A DNA stretch of 64,000 nt, taken from assembly GCF_012927485.1 (NCBI RefSeq), contig NZ_JABBPC010000036.1, forward strand, positions 173,996 to 237,995, written 5' to 3'. Origin of the DNA: Polaromonas sp. GTDB lineage: Bacteria; Pseudomonadota; Gammaproteobacteria; Burkholderiales; Burkholderiaceae_C. The position numbers and the translations under genes are program-made. The notes under the pieces were generated by a model. It ran no database searches, was not told where the DNA came from, and was given only the letters and a program-made list of their open reading frames with translations. Below are positions 54,721 through 64,000 of the stretch, one piece after another. The number at the start of each line of letters is the position of its first letter. Positions within the stretch are counted from its first letter, which is position 1.

Positions 54721-55668
54721 ATGAGTCAACTTGACGCTCTCAAAAAATTCACCACGGTGGTCGCAGATACCAGCGACTTCAAGCAGCTGGCGCAATTCCA
54801 GCCGCAAGACGCGACCACCAACCCCTCCTTGATTTTAAAGGCGGTGCAAAAAGCTGATTACCAGCCGTTGCTGAAAGACACGATGGGGCGATTCAAAGGA
54901 GGCGCGCTGGACGAAACGATGGACTGGTTGCTGGTGCGCTTTGGCTGCGAGATTTTGTCCATCATTCCCGGTCGTGTATCGACTGAAGTCGACGCGCGCC
55001 TGAGCTTTGACACCCACGCCACCTATCTGCGCGCCGAGCGCCTGATTGAGCTGTACCGGACCGAGGGCATTCACGTTGACCGAGTGCTGATCAAAGTGGC
55101 CGCAACCTGGGAGGGTATTCAGGCTGCGCAAAAGCTGGAGCAGCGCGGCATCCACACCAATTTGACCTTGCTATTTTCGTTCTGCCAGGCGGTCGCCTGC
55201 GGCCAGGCCAAAGTGCAGCTCGTGTCTCCGTTCGTCGGGCGTATTTACGACTGGTATAAAAAGTCGGCGGGTGTCGCCTGGGACGAGGCGGCAAATGCAG
55301 GGGCTAACGATCCCGGTGTTAAATCGGTGCACGAGATTTACCAGTACTACAAACACTTCGGGGTTGCCACCGAAATTATGGGCGCGAGTTTTCGGAACAT
55401 CGGCCAAATTACGGCGCTGGCAGGCTGCGATCTGCTGACTATCAGCCCGGAACTGCTGGCGCAGTTAGCGGCATCCGAAGCGCCGCTGCCTCGCGCACTG
55501 GACGCGGGGGTCGCGAAAGCCCTCGACTTGCCCGAGGTAAGTTTCGACGAAGCGAGTTTCCGCTACGCACTGAACCAGGATGCCATGGCGACCGAGAAGC
55601 TGGCAGAAGGCATCCGCGCGTTCGGGGCCGACGCCGTCAAGCTTGAGCAGCTGATGTTGGCCGTATAG
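54721..55668 (+). CDS. tal: Transaldolase
   Basis: 315 residues from the ATG at 54721; the upstream extension is not conserved. Typical TalB-type protein. The active-site lysine is in [15 protein letters not shown] and the conserved DATTNPSLI is near residue 35. The C-terminal half has [15 protein letters not shown]. It interconverts sedoheptulose-7-phosphate and glyceraldehyde-3-phosphate. Pgi starts eight bases after the stop, so tal-pgi form a short operon. Confidence 0.97.
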   Translation: MSQLDALKKFTTVVADTSDFKQLAQFQPQDATTNPSLILKAVQKADYQPLLKDTMGRFKGGALDETMDWLLVRFGCEILSIIPGRVSTEVDARLSFDTHATYLRAERLIELYRTEGIHVDRVLIKVAATWEGIQAAQKLEQRGIHTNLTLLFSFCQAVACGQAKVQLVSPFVGRIYDWYKKSAGVAWDEAANAGANDPGVKSVHEIYQYYKHFGVATEIMGASFRNIGQITALAGCDLLTISPELLAQLAASEAPLPRALDAGVAKALDLPEVSFDEASFRYALNQDAMATEKLAEGIRAFGADAVKLEQLMLAV

Positions 55669-55676
55669 GGCGCGCC

Positions 55677-57281
55677 ATGAACCGATTGCGTTGCGACCAA
55701 ACCCCGGCGTGGACTGCCCTGCAAGCCTTCTTTGAGAAGGCAGGCAAAGATTTCGACTTGCGTGACGCGTTTGCCGCAGACCCGGCCCGTTTTGCTAATT
55801 TCAGCCAGGACGCGCCGCATGTTTTTGCTGACCTGTCCAAAAATCTGATCGACGCTGATTGTCAGGCGCTTTTGTTCGACCTTGCGCGGCAGTGCGGTCT
55901 TGAGCAGTATCGGGACGCCATGTTTTCCGGGGAGCCGATCAACCGCACCGAACGGCGTGCTGCGATGCACTTCTTATTAAGAAGCCCCCCTTTCGGCGAG
56001 GCGGCCCAGCAGCGGGGTGTTTTTGAAAAGAGGGCAGATGACTTGGCGCATGTACACGCCACGCTCGACGCCATGTTGGCCTACGCTGAGCAAGTGCGCG
56101 GCGATGACGCCATCACCGACATCGTGAACATCGGTATTGGAGGTTCAGATTTGGGGCCGCAAATGGCGGTGCTGGCGCTGAGTGAATTTGCCATAGTGGG
56201 AAAGCGCTTCCACTTTGTTTCGAACATTGATGGTCAGGAACTCGCTGGCGTTCTGGCCGCGCTGAAGCCTCAGAACACCTTGTTCCTGATTGCTTCCAAA
56301 ACGTTCACAACCACCGAGACCATGACCAATGCCCACTCGGCGAGGGACTGGTTTGAGGCACAAGGCGGGAAAAATATAGGTCGGCATTTTGTTGCGCTGA
56401 CGACCAACGTGGCGGCGGCCCATGACTTTGGTATCGGCACCACGTTCGGATTTTGGGATTGGGTGGGGGGCCGCTATTCTCTTTGGTCCGCCATTGGGTT
56501 GCCGATAGCCATTGCGATTGGTGCTGCGGGTTTTCGCGAATTTTTGGCGGGTGCCCACGCGATGGACGAGCACTTTCGCACGGCGGCGTTGGCACAAAAC
56601 CTGCCGGTGCGTCTCGGCCTGATAGATGTCTGGTACCGTAACTTCCACGGTTTTACCAGCCGCAGCATTGCGCCTTACAGCAGTGCCTTGCGCCGCTTGC
56701 CAGCCTATTTGCAGCAGTTGGAGATGGAGAGCAATGGCAAACGCGTGGATCTGGATGGCAAGGCCTTGCCTTATGCCACCGCGCCGGTGCTGTGGGGCGA
56801 GCCCGGCACCAACGGGCAGCACGCCTACTTTCAGATGCTGCACCAGGGTACTTCAGTGGTGCCGGTGGAGTTTGTGGCGATAAAGCGAGGCGCAACCTAT
56901 CCCCACGACTTGCCGGGGCATCACGAGAAGTTGCTGGCCAACGTCCTCGCGCAGGCGCAGGCCTTGATGCTGGGGAAAAAAGATGGCGGCGGCCACAAAG
57001 ACTTCCCGGGCAACCGACCCAGTACTTTTCTCTTGCTTGAGCGGCTCTCGCCAGCCAGCCTCGGCGCACTGATTGCGCTACAGGAACACCGCGTATTTGT
57101 CAGCGGCGCGATCTGGGGAATCAACAGTTTTGATCAGTGGGGGGTTGAGCTTGGCAAGGTGCTGGCCAAGGACATCGAGCCGCGCTTAGCCAGTGGCGAC
57201 GCAACTGGACTCGATGGTTCCACCGCTGGATTATTGCGGCGCCTACGGTGCGATCGGGAGATGCCACACGAAGGGCATTAG
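55677..57281 (+). CDS. pgi: Glucose-6-phosphate isomerase
   Basis: 534 residues, standard length. Active-site segments: VNIGIGGSDLGPQMA, SKTFTTTETMTNA, GGRYSLWSAIGLP, and QGTSVVPVEF; the PGI signature GxxxFDQWGVELGK is at the end. It catalyses glucose-6-phosphate to fructose-6-phosphate. Eight bases separate it from tal. In a genome where zwf is divergent, the three genes link glycolysis and pentose phosphate pathway. Confidence 0.97.
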   Translation: MNRLRCDQTPAWTALQAFFEKAGKDFDLRDAFAADPARFANFSQDAPHVFADLSKNLIDADCQALLFDLARQCGLEQYRDAMFSGEPINRTERRAAMHFLLRSPPFGEAAQQRGVFEKRADDLAHVHATLDAMLAYAEQVRGDDAITDIVNIGIGGSDLGPQMAVLALSEFAIVGKRFHFVSNIDGQELAGVLAALKPQNTLFLIASKTFTTTETMTNAHSARDWFEAQGGKNIGRHFVALTTNVAAAHDFGIGTTFGFWDWVGGRYSLWSAIGLPIAIAIGAAGFREFLAGAHAMDEHFRTAALAQNLPVRLGLIDVWYRNFHGFTSRSIAPYSSALRRLPAYLQQLEMESNGKRVDLDGKALPYATAPVLWGEPGTNGQHAYFQMLHQGTSVVPVEFVAIKRGATYPHDLPGHHEKLLANVLAQAQALMLGKKDGGGHKDFPGNRPSTFLLLERLSPASLGALIALQEHRVFVSGAIWGINSFDQWGVELGKVLAKDIEPRLASGDATGLDGSTAGLLRRLRCDREMPHEGH

Positions 57282-57505
57282 CGAACTTAACATTCGTTAC
57301 TCCCATGAGGCGAGGTCCGCGCACCCAAGAACTGATGCCTTGGTCCGGTATGCTGTCTATTCATTGACTGCCTTAAGCGGCAATCTGGCGGTATTGCGAG
57401 AGTGAGTTCAAGCTCCGCATTTACCCTGTATTGCACGGAGATCATTGCCTCTATTATTTGATTTTTTAAACGAACGATCATTTTATTTTTCAACAGGGGA
57501 CGGCA

Positions 57506-58720
57506 ATGAAACAGTGGAAATGGGCAGCGACTACTGCAGTCTGTGCAGTTGTATTAGCCGCTTGCGGCGGCGGAGAGAGCAGTGTTTCCAGCAACAATGG
57601 CATCGGTTTTACCCAGCTGGTGAGCTTTGGCGACAGCCTGAGTGACGTTGGTACTTACAAGGTCGGCTCCGTTGCGGCGCTGGGCGGCGGCAAATGGACT
57701 GTCAACTCTGATACGGCCAAGAACTGGACCGAGCTGATCGCAGCCCTGTATGGATTGCCCACCCCCTGTCCCGCTCAGACGGGCCTATTTCCGTTAATTC
57801 CAGGTTTCACCGGAGCGCCGATCCAGAACTTTTCAAGCTGCCGCAACTACGCGCAAGGTAGTTCGCGCGTTACCAGTACCTATGGCCCGAACAGTACAGC
57901 GGTGCAGACTTTCGTATCGGCTGCCAACGGCGGGAGCACTGCTGGAGCCACGGCAGCGGCTTCAGCAGCGCCGCTAGGCCTGATGGCAGTTCCTCTCGTG
58001 ACCCAGATGAGCACGCATCTGAGCAACGTAGGTGGCAGCTACAGCGGCAAGGAACTGGTCACCATCATGGCCGGCGGCAATGACGTCTTTATGAATCTCA
58101 ATGGCGTGGCCAATGCTGCGACAGGCGGAGCTGCCGCCGTCGGTGCCGCCAAGCTTGCGGGCTGGTCGTCCACCGTGCAGACGGCAGTGGCAGCAGGAGG
58201 TACCGCTGCATCCGATGCAGCCGTAGCGGCTGCTGTCCAGGGCATGGCACAGGCCGCGACCGAGTTGACCGGTTACATCAAGACCCTCGTCGTTGCGAAA
58301 GGCGCCAAGTATGTAACGGTAGTGAATCTTCCCGACGTGAGCCAGTCTCCTTACGCGGCGGCGCAAAGCGTACAGATCCAGGGTTTGCTGAACACGATGG
58401 TGACGACGTTTAACGCCACCCTTCAGACCGGGCTTTCGGGGACCAGTGGCGTGATCATCCTGGACGCCTACTCCCAAGGCCGAGACCAAATCGCCCACCC
58501 CAGCCAGTATGGCCTGAGCAATGTCACCAGCGTCGCTTGTAGCACCACCTCGACGGCCAATCCGCTGGCGGGCAGCTCCTTGACCTGTACTACTGCGAGC
58601 ACCGTTCCAGGGGACACCAGCAGATACCAGTTTGCCGACCAGGTACATTTCACGCCTTACGGCTACAAGCTGCTGGCCGAGTTCGTCACGCTGAAGCTGG
58701 TGGCCGCAAGCTGGAAATAA
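57506..58720 (+). CDS. SGNH/GDSL hydrolase lipoprotein
   Basis: 404 residues. The signal peptide ends in a lipobox VVLAAC (Cys20). The SGNH motifs: Ser44 in SFGDSLSDVG, GGNDVFMN (Gly-Asn block) and the C-terminal Asp/His pair in ADQVHFTPYGY. A very Ala/Gly-rich segment (about residues 130-260) lies between. It is probably an outer-membrane-attached esterase or lipase. Promoter region (57282-57505) is AT-rich near the start with GGGGAC as ribosome site. Substrate unknown. Confidence 0.87.
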   Translation: MKQWKWAATTAVCAVVLAACGGGESSVSSNNGIGFTQLVSFGDSLSDVGTYKVGSVAALGGGKWTVNSDTAKNWTELIAALYGLPTPCPAQTGLFPLIPGFTGAPIQNFSSCRNYAQGSSRVTSTYGPNSTAVQTFVSAANGGSTAGATAAASAAPLGLMAVPLVTQMSTHLSNVGGSYSGKELVTIMAGGNDVFMNLNGVANAATGGAAAVGAAKLAGWSSTVQTAVAAGGTAASDAAVAAAVQGMAQAATELTGYIKTLVVAKGAKYVTVVNLPDVSQSPYAAAQSVQIQGLLNTMVTTFNATLQTGLSGTSGVIILDAYSQGRDQIAHPSQYGLSNVTSVACSTTSTANPLAGSSLTCTTASTVPGDTSRYQFADQVHFTPYGYKLLAEFVTLKLVAASWK

Positions 58721-59181
58721 ATTTAATTCCTACCGAGTAAAGCCTTCATAGGCAACTCCGTTTTCCGCTTTTAGCGGCAACTTGAGCGCACCCGGCCTAC
58801 CCGGCACCCAAGCCACGGTCAACAGCAATACGCAATTGACGCACCCCCGACTCGTCAATGACAAGTTGACGGACCTTGCGGCCATCGGCGGTCCTCTGGG
58901 CCACGGTTCCAAGTGCCAGGTGAGCGGGGCGGGGGCTGGCGACAAATTCTAAATGTCCTCGCATCGGCACGGCTGACCGCGGGTCTCTGACGAAAAAAAC
59001 CGCTGGGGGCTGCTTTTTTATGTCAAAGTGAAAAAGAGTAGGAAGTCGCATTGGTGTGAGGGCTTGAGCGGACAAAGAGAAAAGGCCGTGGTGCTTTCGC
59101 ACCGCGGCCTTTTTCGGAAGCAGAAAAAAATGGGGAGTTGGCCACCGACTTTTTAAAAAAATCGGTGGCCGCCCCGTTTTT
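58721..59181. other. Intergenic region with two hairpins after groEL
   Basis: 461 bases between the convergent ends of the SGNH gene and groEL. It contains hairpins at 59081-59112 and 59140-59170. No coding sequence was recognised in the first 300 bases. Confidence 0.5.
59081..59115 (-). terminator. Hairpin, probable groESL terminator (bidirectional)
   Basis: 14-base stem AAAGGCCGTGGTGC / GCACCGCGGCCTTT (one G-T pair) with a TTTC loop. T-rich tracts follow on both strands (TTTTTC on plus, TTTTCTCTTT on minus). It lies about 70 bases beyond the groEL stop and can end both groESL and the facing SGNH transcript. Confidence 0.7.

Positions 59182-59183
<2 letters not shown>
59140..59183. terminator. 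Second hairpin immediately downstream of groEL
   Basis: 9-base stem GGCCACCGA / TCGGTGGCC with a 13-base AT loop, lying 12 bases after the groEL stop on the minus strand. On the plus strand a T-run (59177-59183) follows the stem, so it could stop transcripts coming from the SGNH side. Confidence 0.45.
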
Positions 59184-60849
<1,666 letters not shown>

Positions 60850-60879
60850 TCAGTTAAAGGATTGGGAAAGCGCGAGAAC

Positions 60880-61170
60880 TTACTTCTCGACGACCGCAAA
60901 CAGATCTTCTTCTTTCATCACCAGAAGTTCGTCGCCATCGACTTTGACGGTCTGGCCGCTGTATTTGCCGAACAAAACGCGGTCGCCCACTTTCACGCCC
61001 ATGGCGCTGATTTCGCCTTTGTCATTTTTCTTGCCTGGGCCTACAGCCAATACTTCGCCTTGATCAGGCTTTTCAGCGGCGCTGTCAGGAATAACAATGC
61101 CAGAGGCAGTTTTGGTTTCGTTTTCTACGCGTTTGACGATCACGCGGTCGTGCAAAGGACGAAGTTTCAT
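60880..61170 (-). CDS. groES: Co-chaperonin GroES
   Basis: 96 residues. Standard GroES with the mobile-loop segment [19 protein letters not shown] and [32 protein letters not shown]. It starts 93 bases downstream of a CIRCE element and of a perfect sigma-32 promoter, so heat induction by two regulators is expected. Ribosome site AAGGAGCTC precedes the ATG. Confidence 0.98.
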   Translation of the reverse strand: MKLRPLHDRVIVKRVENETKTASGIVIPDSAAEKPDQGEVLAVGPGKKNDKGEISAMGVKVGDRVLFGKYSGQTVKVDGDELLVMKEEDLFAVVEK

Positions 61171-61263
61171 GAGAGCTCCTTGTTTAAAAACAATGGGTTT
61201 TGGGAATCAAAAAGCACCAATAAAAAATTGATGCTCAATAACTTGATGGTTTTGAAGGGTTTT

Positions 61264-61290
61264 TTGGCACTCCATACCACCGAGTGCTAA
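61264..61290 (-). promoter_or_regulatory. CIRCE operator (HrcA)
   Basis: TTGGCACTC-N9-GAGTGCTAA, with one mismatch in the left arm to the consensus TTAGCACTC-N9-GAGTGCTAA. It overlaps the predicted start of transcription of groESL, so HrcA repressor binding would block initiation. Confidence 0.92.
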
Positions 61291-61292
61291 TC

Positions 61293-61319
61293 ATATGGGG
61301 GTTTTACCCAATTTTCAAG
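61293..61319 (-). promoter_or_regulatory. Sigma-32 (RpoH) promoter of groESL
   Basis: On the minus strand CTTGAA (61319-61314), a 13-base spacer, and CCCCATAT (61300-61293): perfect agreement with the RpoH consensus CTTGAA-N13/14-CCCCATNT. The -10 lies two bases upstream of the CIRCE element. Confidence 0.92.
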
Positions 61320-61842
61320 AGAGCTCAATGCGAAGGGGTGGAATTGGTGCCGAATGTCCTTGATGGATTCGCTGCTGCGGCAAGTGACGACGCTTCGCAT
61401 TCGTGCGAAATGGCCACTTTCAAAAACTGCATTCTCGATGCCACCGCCGTGATCGTGGGCGATGGGCGGGCTGGATGCGTACGTCACTCCGCGTTGCTGC
61501 CGCCGATTTAATCAGTAGCACCGAATGCCGAACACTGGTGTGGGCTGGCGAATCACGAAGCCTGGTCCGCTAAAGCTAACGGTGCTGGTCGAATTGGCCT
61601 CTGCGACGACACATCAACGCACCAGTCGGCGCAAAACGTCTGGACTGTAAGCGCGGGCTGATCGTGGTGTAAGCGCGCATCCCTTTCTGGCCTGCCGTTA
61701 CCCGGAGTCCGTGCCGGTGGCAATTTTTCATTGCATACAGCGGGCACTTAAAAAAACGTCTGTCTTTCAGAACCGTCGCCGCGTTGTTGGAGAACAGACT
61801 TCAGCCGGCTGCCCAATCCTGTAAGAAATTCAGAAAGCATTA

Positions 61843-63059
61843 ATGGCGCACAGCGCTGCGGTCCTGATTGGTATTCTTCTCATTGCAGGTTTCTGTTATG
61901 CCCTGATGGCAGGACGGCGAGGCTTTTGGACATCGAGAGGCGTGTCAAACACCGCCTCCGCGATACCTGCCAGCGATGCGTTTGCCGCGTTCACCTCGGT
62001 ACGCTACTTCAGCGGCCTGGATGCCCTTCTGGCGATCAGCGTTATCGGAATCATTTGGACCCACCTGAGCGGCGAGCACAGCGTGCATCTGCTCAACCGG
62101 GGCAATATGGGCGTGGACCTTTTCTTCGCCATCAGCGGCTTTCTGGTGACAACGCTGCTGCTGCGCGAGTACCGGCAAAACGGTCGTATCTTGCTGCGAA
62201 ATTTCTACATCCGCAGAACCTTGCGAATCTTCCCTCTGTACTAGCCGTGCTGGCGCTGTATTGCGTGCTGGTCTTCCTGACCTTGAGGGAAACGCCCAAG
62301 GCGAGCGAGTTCTGGCACAACCTTCCAACGTTCGCCAGCTACACATCCAATTGGTTTGTGAATGCAGAAAATGGCGCAGACCATGGGGTCACGTTCTACC
62401 TTGCCTGGTCGCTGGCGACCGAGGAGCAGTTCTACCTTTTCTGGCCTTCGCTGATGGTCTTGCTGTTGTGGAAGTTCAAAAAGGACTGGATTCTCGTCCT
62501 TGCGGCCGTGGTGCTGATTGGCATGAAGGTGGTCGCTGTTGCGTACGATGGCGAAATCCTGCTCGCGACCGTGATTGCGAGCCTTGCACCGGCGATCCTG
62601 TTCGGCGCTGCGTTCGCGGTTTTGCTCAACAAGCGCTCGGCTTTCAACACCTTGTATCCGGTTCTCGGCAACAAACTCATGGCGCCTGCCACTGTTTTGC
62701 TGCTCTTGGTGATGCTGCAGTTGGAGGCTCACTGGCTGCTGACGCGCTTCGTGATTGCCGTGTTGGTCACCAGTGTTTGCATCCGCGAGGATACTTACCT
62801 GCACTCTCTTTTAAGATGGCGGCCAGCAGTTTTTGTGGGCACGATCAGCTATGGTATTTATCTTATGCACATGCTGGCAGCGAACGTCGTGCGCAAGGTG
62901 CTCGGTCACTCCTTTGGAATCGATGTGTTCGTGGCAACAGCGTTGCTGGTGACCGTTCTCGCCTACCTCAGTTTCCGCTACTTCGAAACTCCCCTCCTCA
63001 GCTTGAAGAACCGGTTCGGCGCGCAACGGCGTGATGCGGAGGCTGCCGCCCCCGCTTAG
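61843..63059 (+). pseudogene. Acyltransferase-3 family protein, frameshifted
   Basis: An OafA-like membrane O-acyltransferase split into two frames. Frame 1 (61843-62244) has about 133 residues, including the Acyl_transf_3 hallmarks FSGLDALLAISVIGIIWTH and MGVDLFFAISGFLVTTLLL and ends TLRIFPLY-stop. Frame 2 continues with AVLALYCVLVFLTL, later ATEEQFYLFWPSLMVLL, GTISYGIYLMHMLA and YFETPLL, to 63059. One missing base near 62243 would join them (RRTLRIFPLYYAVLALY). The gene would then encode about 405 residues and modify envelope polysaccharides. Sequencing error or a real lesion cannot be distinguished here. Confidence 0.85.
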
Positions 63060-63189
63060 CCAGTGCTACCGAAAACCGGTGATCATTTGGATTACCGGGA
63101 ATTCCGAACGACCATGCGCGCGATTGAACCGCTGGTCTTGGTCAGTCAAAGCCGGCAAGGCTGGTCAAACTGGCCTATCGATTGCGCTC

Positions 63190-64000
63190 TTATGCTTGCA
63201 CGCGATAGTTGAGCATCATTCCGCCGTCCCCATGTTCCAGGTTATGGCAATGGAACAAGTAGGTCTGACTGCCTGGGTAGTCGTGAGTGAAGTCAATCGC
63301 AATTCGCACCGTTTCACCCGGCCACACCAGCACAGTGTCTTTCCAGCCAAGGTCGCTTACCGTACGACCCTTTCCGAAGCGCGCCAAAGCGGACACTTGC
63401 GGCGGGCTATTCAGGCGCTCGATCACTTGGAAAGAAAATCCGTGCAGGTGCATGGGGTGGGGCATCCCTAGCTTCGGATTGCTGATGCTCCAAACTTCGA
63501 CCGCACCACGCTTCACGTTGAACGCGATGTCGTGCATGCCGAAGCTACGTCCGTTAATCAGAAACTTCATGTCTTTCAGGGACAGTTTGATCTGGCGCTG
63601 CGCTGCGCCAACAAGTGGAATCGGCTTGACTTGGGACAGGGTTGCGGGCAGCGTGGTAAGGACCGGTTTTCCGGGCATGACCGAGAGTTTCAAAATGTTG
63701 AATTCCGCACCCATCGCCAGTCGCGACGTGCTTTCGCCCATGCCTGACATGCCCGGCATACTGACGGTGCCTTCGTTTTCCATAGGATCGAACGCCAGAC
63801 TTTTCAGGAACAGGTCGGTACCGGGCTCTCCTTGCCCCGCGTCAAAAAGCACATCGAGGCGTTCTCCTGGAGAAATAAAAGCCTCAGTCACTTTTTCAGG
63901 CCGCTCAATCAGGCCCCCATCGGTTCCGATCACCGTGAAATTCAGCCGTGTAGCGTCAGGTGAATTTCCTTTGCTGAAGGCGAGTCGATAAATGCGTGCG
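63190..64000 (-). CDS. Multicopper oxidase, 3' part only
   Basis: The frame is open to the window end, so the N-terminal domains lie beyond 64000. It contains ARIYRLAFS and FTVIGTDGGLIERP (domain 2), a Met-rich segment (SMPGMSGMGES), the trinuclear-site loop HPMHLHGFSFQVIE and the C-terminal copper motif FHCHNLEHGDGGMMLNY (type 1 with Cys-His-Met ligands). This pattern is CueO/CotA-like; the axial Met and His-Cys-His chain suggest an active oxidase. Copper tolerance or metal oxidation are likely roles, inferred from family. Confidence 0.9.
   Translation of the reverse strand, partial: ARIYRLAFSKGNSPDATRLNFTVIGTDGGLIERPEKVTEAFISPGERLDVLFDAGQGEPGTDLFLKSLAFDPMENEGTVSMPGMSGMGESTSRLAMGAEFNILKLSVMPGKPVLTTLPATLSQVKPIPLVGAAQRQIKLSLKDMKFLINGRSFGMHDIAFNVKRGAVEVWSISNPKLGMPHPMHLHGFSFQVIERLNSPPQVSALARFGKGRTVSDLGWKDTVLVWPGETVRIAIDFTHDYPGSQTYLFHCHNLEHGDGGMMLNYRVQA

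Larger units (their letters stand above)
61171..61842. other. Intergenic region with the groESL control region
   Basis: 672 bases. The first 150 bases hold CIRCE and the sigma-32 promoter. The rest (61320-61842) contains only short frames on both strands that lack ribosome sites and family sequence, including a 64-residue minus-strand frame I rejected. Confidence 0.5.

Noticed and set aside
57460..57490. TetR-like operator (AAACGAACGATCATTTT) before the SGNH lipoprotein gene
   Set aside because: Only one half resembles ACGAACG-type operators; the symmetric half is absent.
61553..61747. 64-codon minus-strand frame downstream of the groESL promoter
   Set aside because: Pro/Arg/Asp-rich and without a ribosome site; no family sequence seen.

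Overview
The window looks like a chromosomal segment of a betaproteobacterium of the order Burkholderiales, most likely Comamonadaceae-like. The reasons are a moderately high G+C content, several porins of the type whose mature end reads QSTVT(I/L)YG, the urt/ure gene set, a CWC-type cysteine-rich protein, Coq7, and a groESL operon with both sigma-32 and HrcA control. The genus cannot be fixed from this stretch alone. I saw no insertion sequence, prophage, integrase, CRISPR array, tRNA or rRNA.

Layout. 1-5.2 kb: substrate-binding protein and two permeases of a peptide/glutathione-type ABC importer, followed by a gamma-glutamyltransferase. 5.6-21.6 kb: a urea locus. ureABCEFG (minus) and ureD (minus) are separated by a plus-strand block that encodes a very unusual sensor kinase (an NCS1 nucleobase/ureide transporter fused to a cysteine cluster, a histidine kinase and a receiver), a LuxR-type response regulator, and the urea importer urtABCDE. 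22-33.5 kb: stress and envelope genes, including small secreted proteins, a UspA protein, RNase H, a secreted HAD phosphatase, a CuA-like cupredoxin, a Tat metallophosphoesterase divergent from an ECF sigma/anti-sigma pair, Dps, an aldo/keto reductase and a ferritin-like Tat lipoprotein. 33.6-36.6 kb: Nramp transporter, hydratase, queC. 36.6-43.9 kb (minus): ilvA, a CWC protein, cobT, cobS, cobC, a 5'-nucleotidase and an SbmA/YddA-like ABC exporter in close succession, with an attenuator-like terminator in front of ilvA. 44-50.3 kb: OsmC, Coq7 and three porins. 50.4-52.7 kb: M20 amidohydrolase, a copper-storage-like protein and a DUF305 protein. 53.1-57.3 kb: zwf divergent from tal-pgi. 57.5-64 kb: SGNH lipoprotein, groESL, an acyltransferase broken by a frameshift, and the 3' part of a multicopper oxidase that runs off the window.

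How the parts fit. Urea taken up by UrtABCDE is hydrolysed by the nickel urease assembled by UreDEFG. The transporter-kinase and its regulator sit directly upstream of urtA and are the best candidates for local control of uptake. The NCS1-kinase with its cysteine-rich linker is the most novel element here. Second-tier points are the split urease locus, the ilvA leader, the ECF/cupredoxin/metallophosphoesterase module, and an AT-rich inverted repeat between the porins. All functional calls rest on reading motifs and context; no database search was possible.
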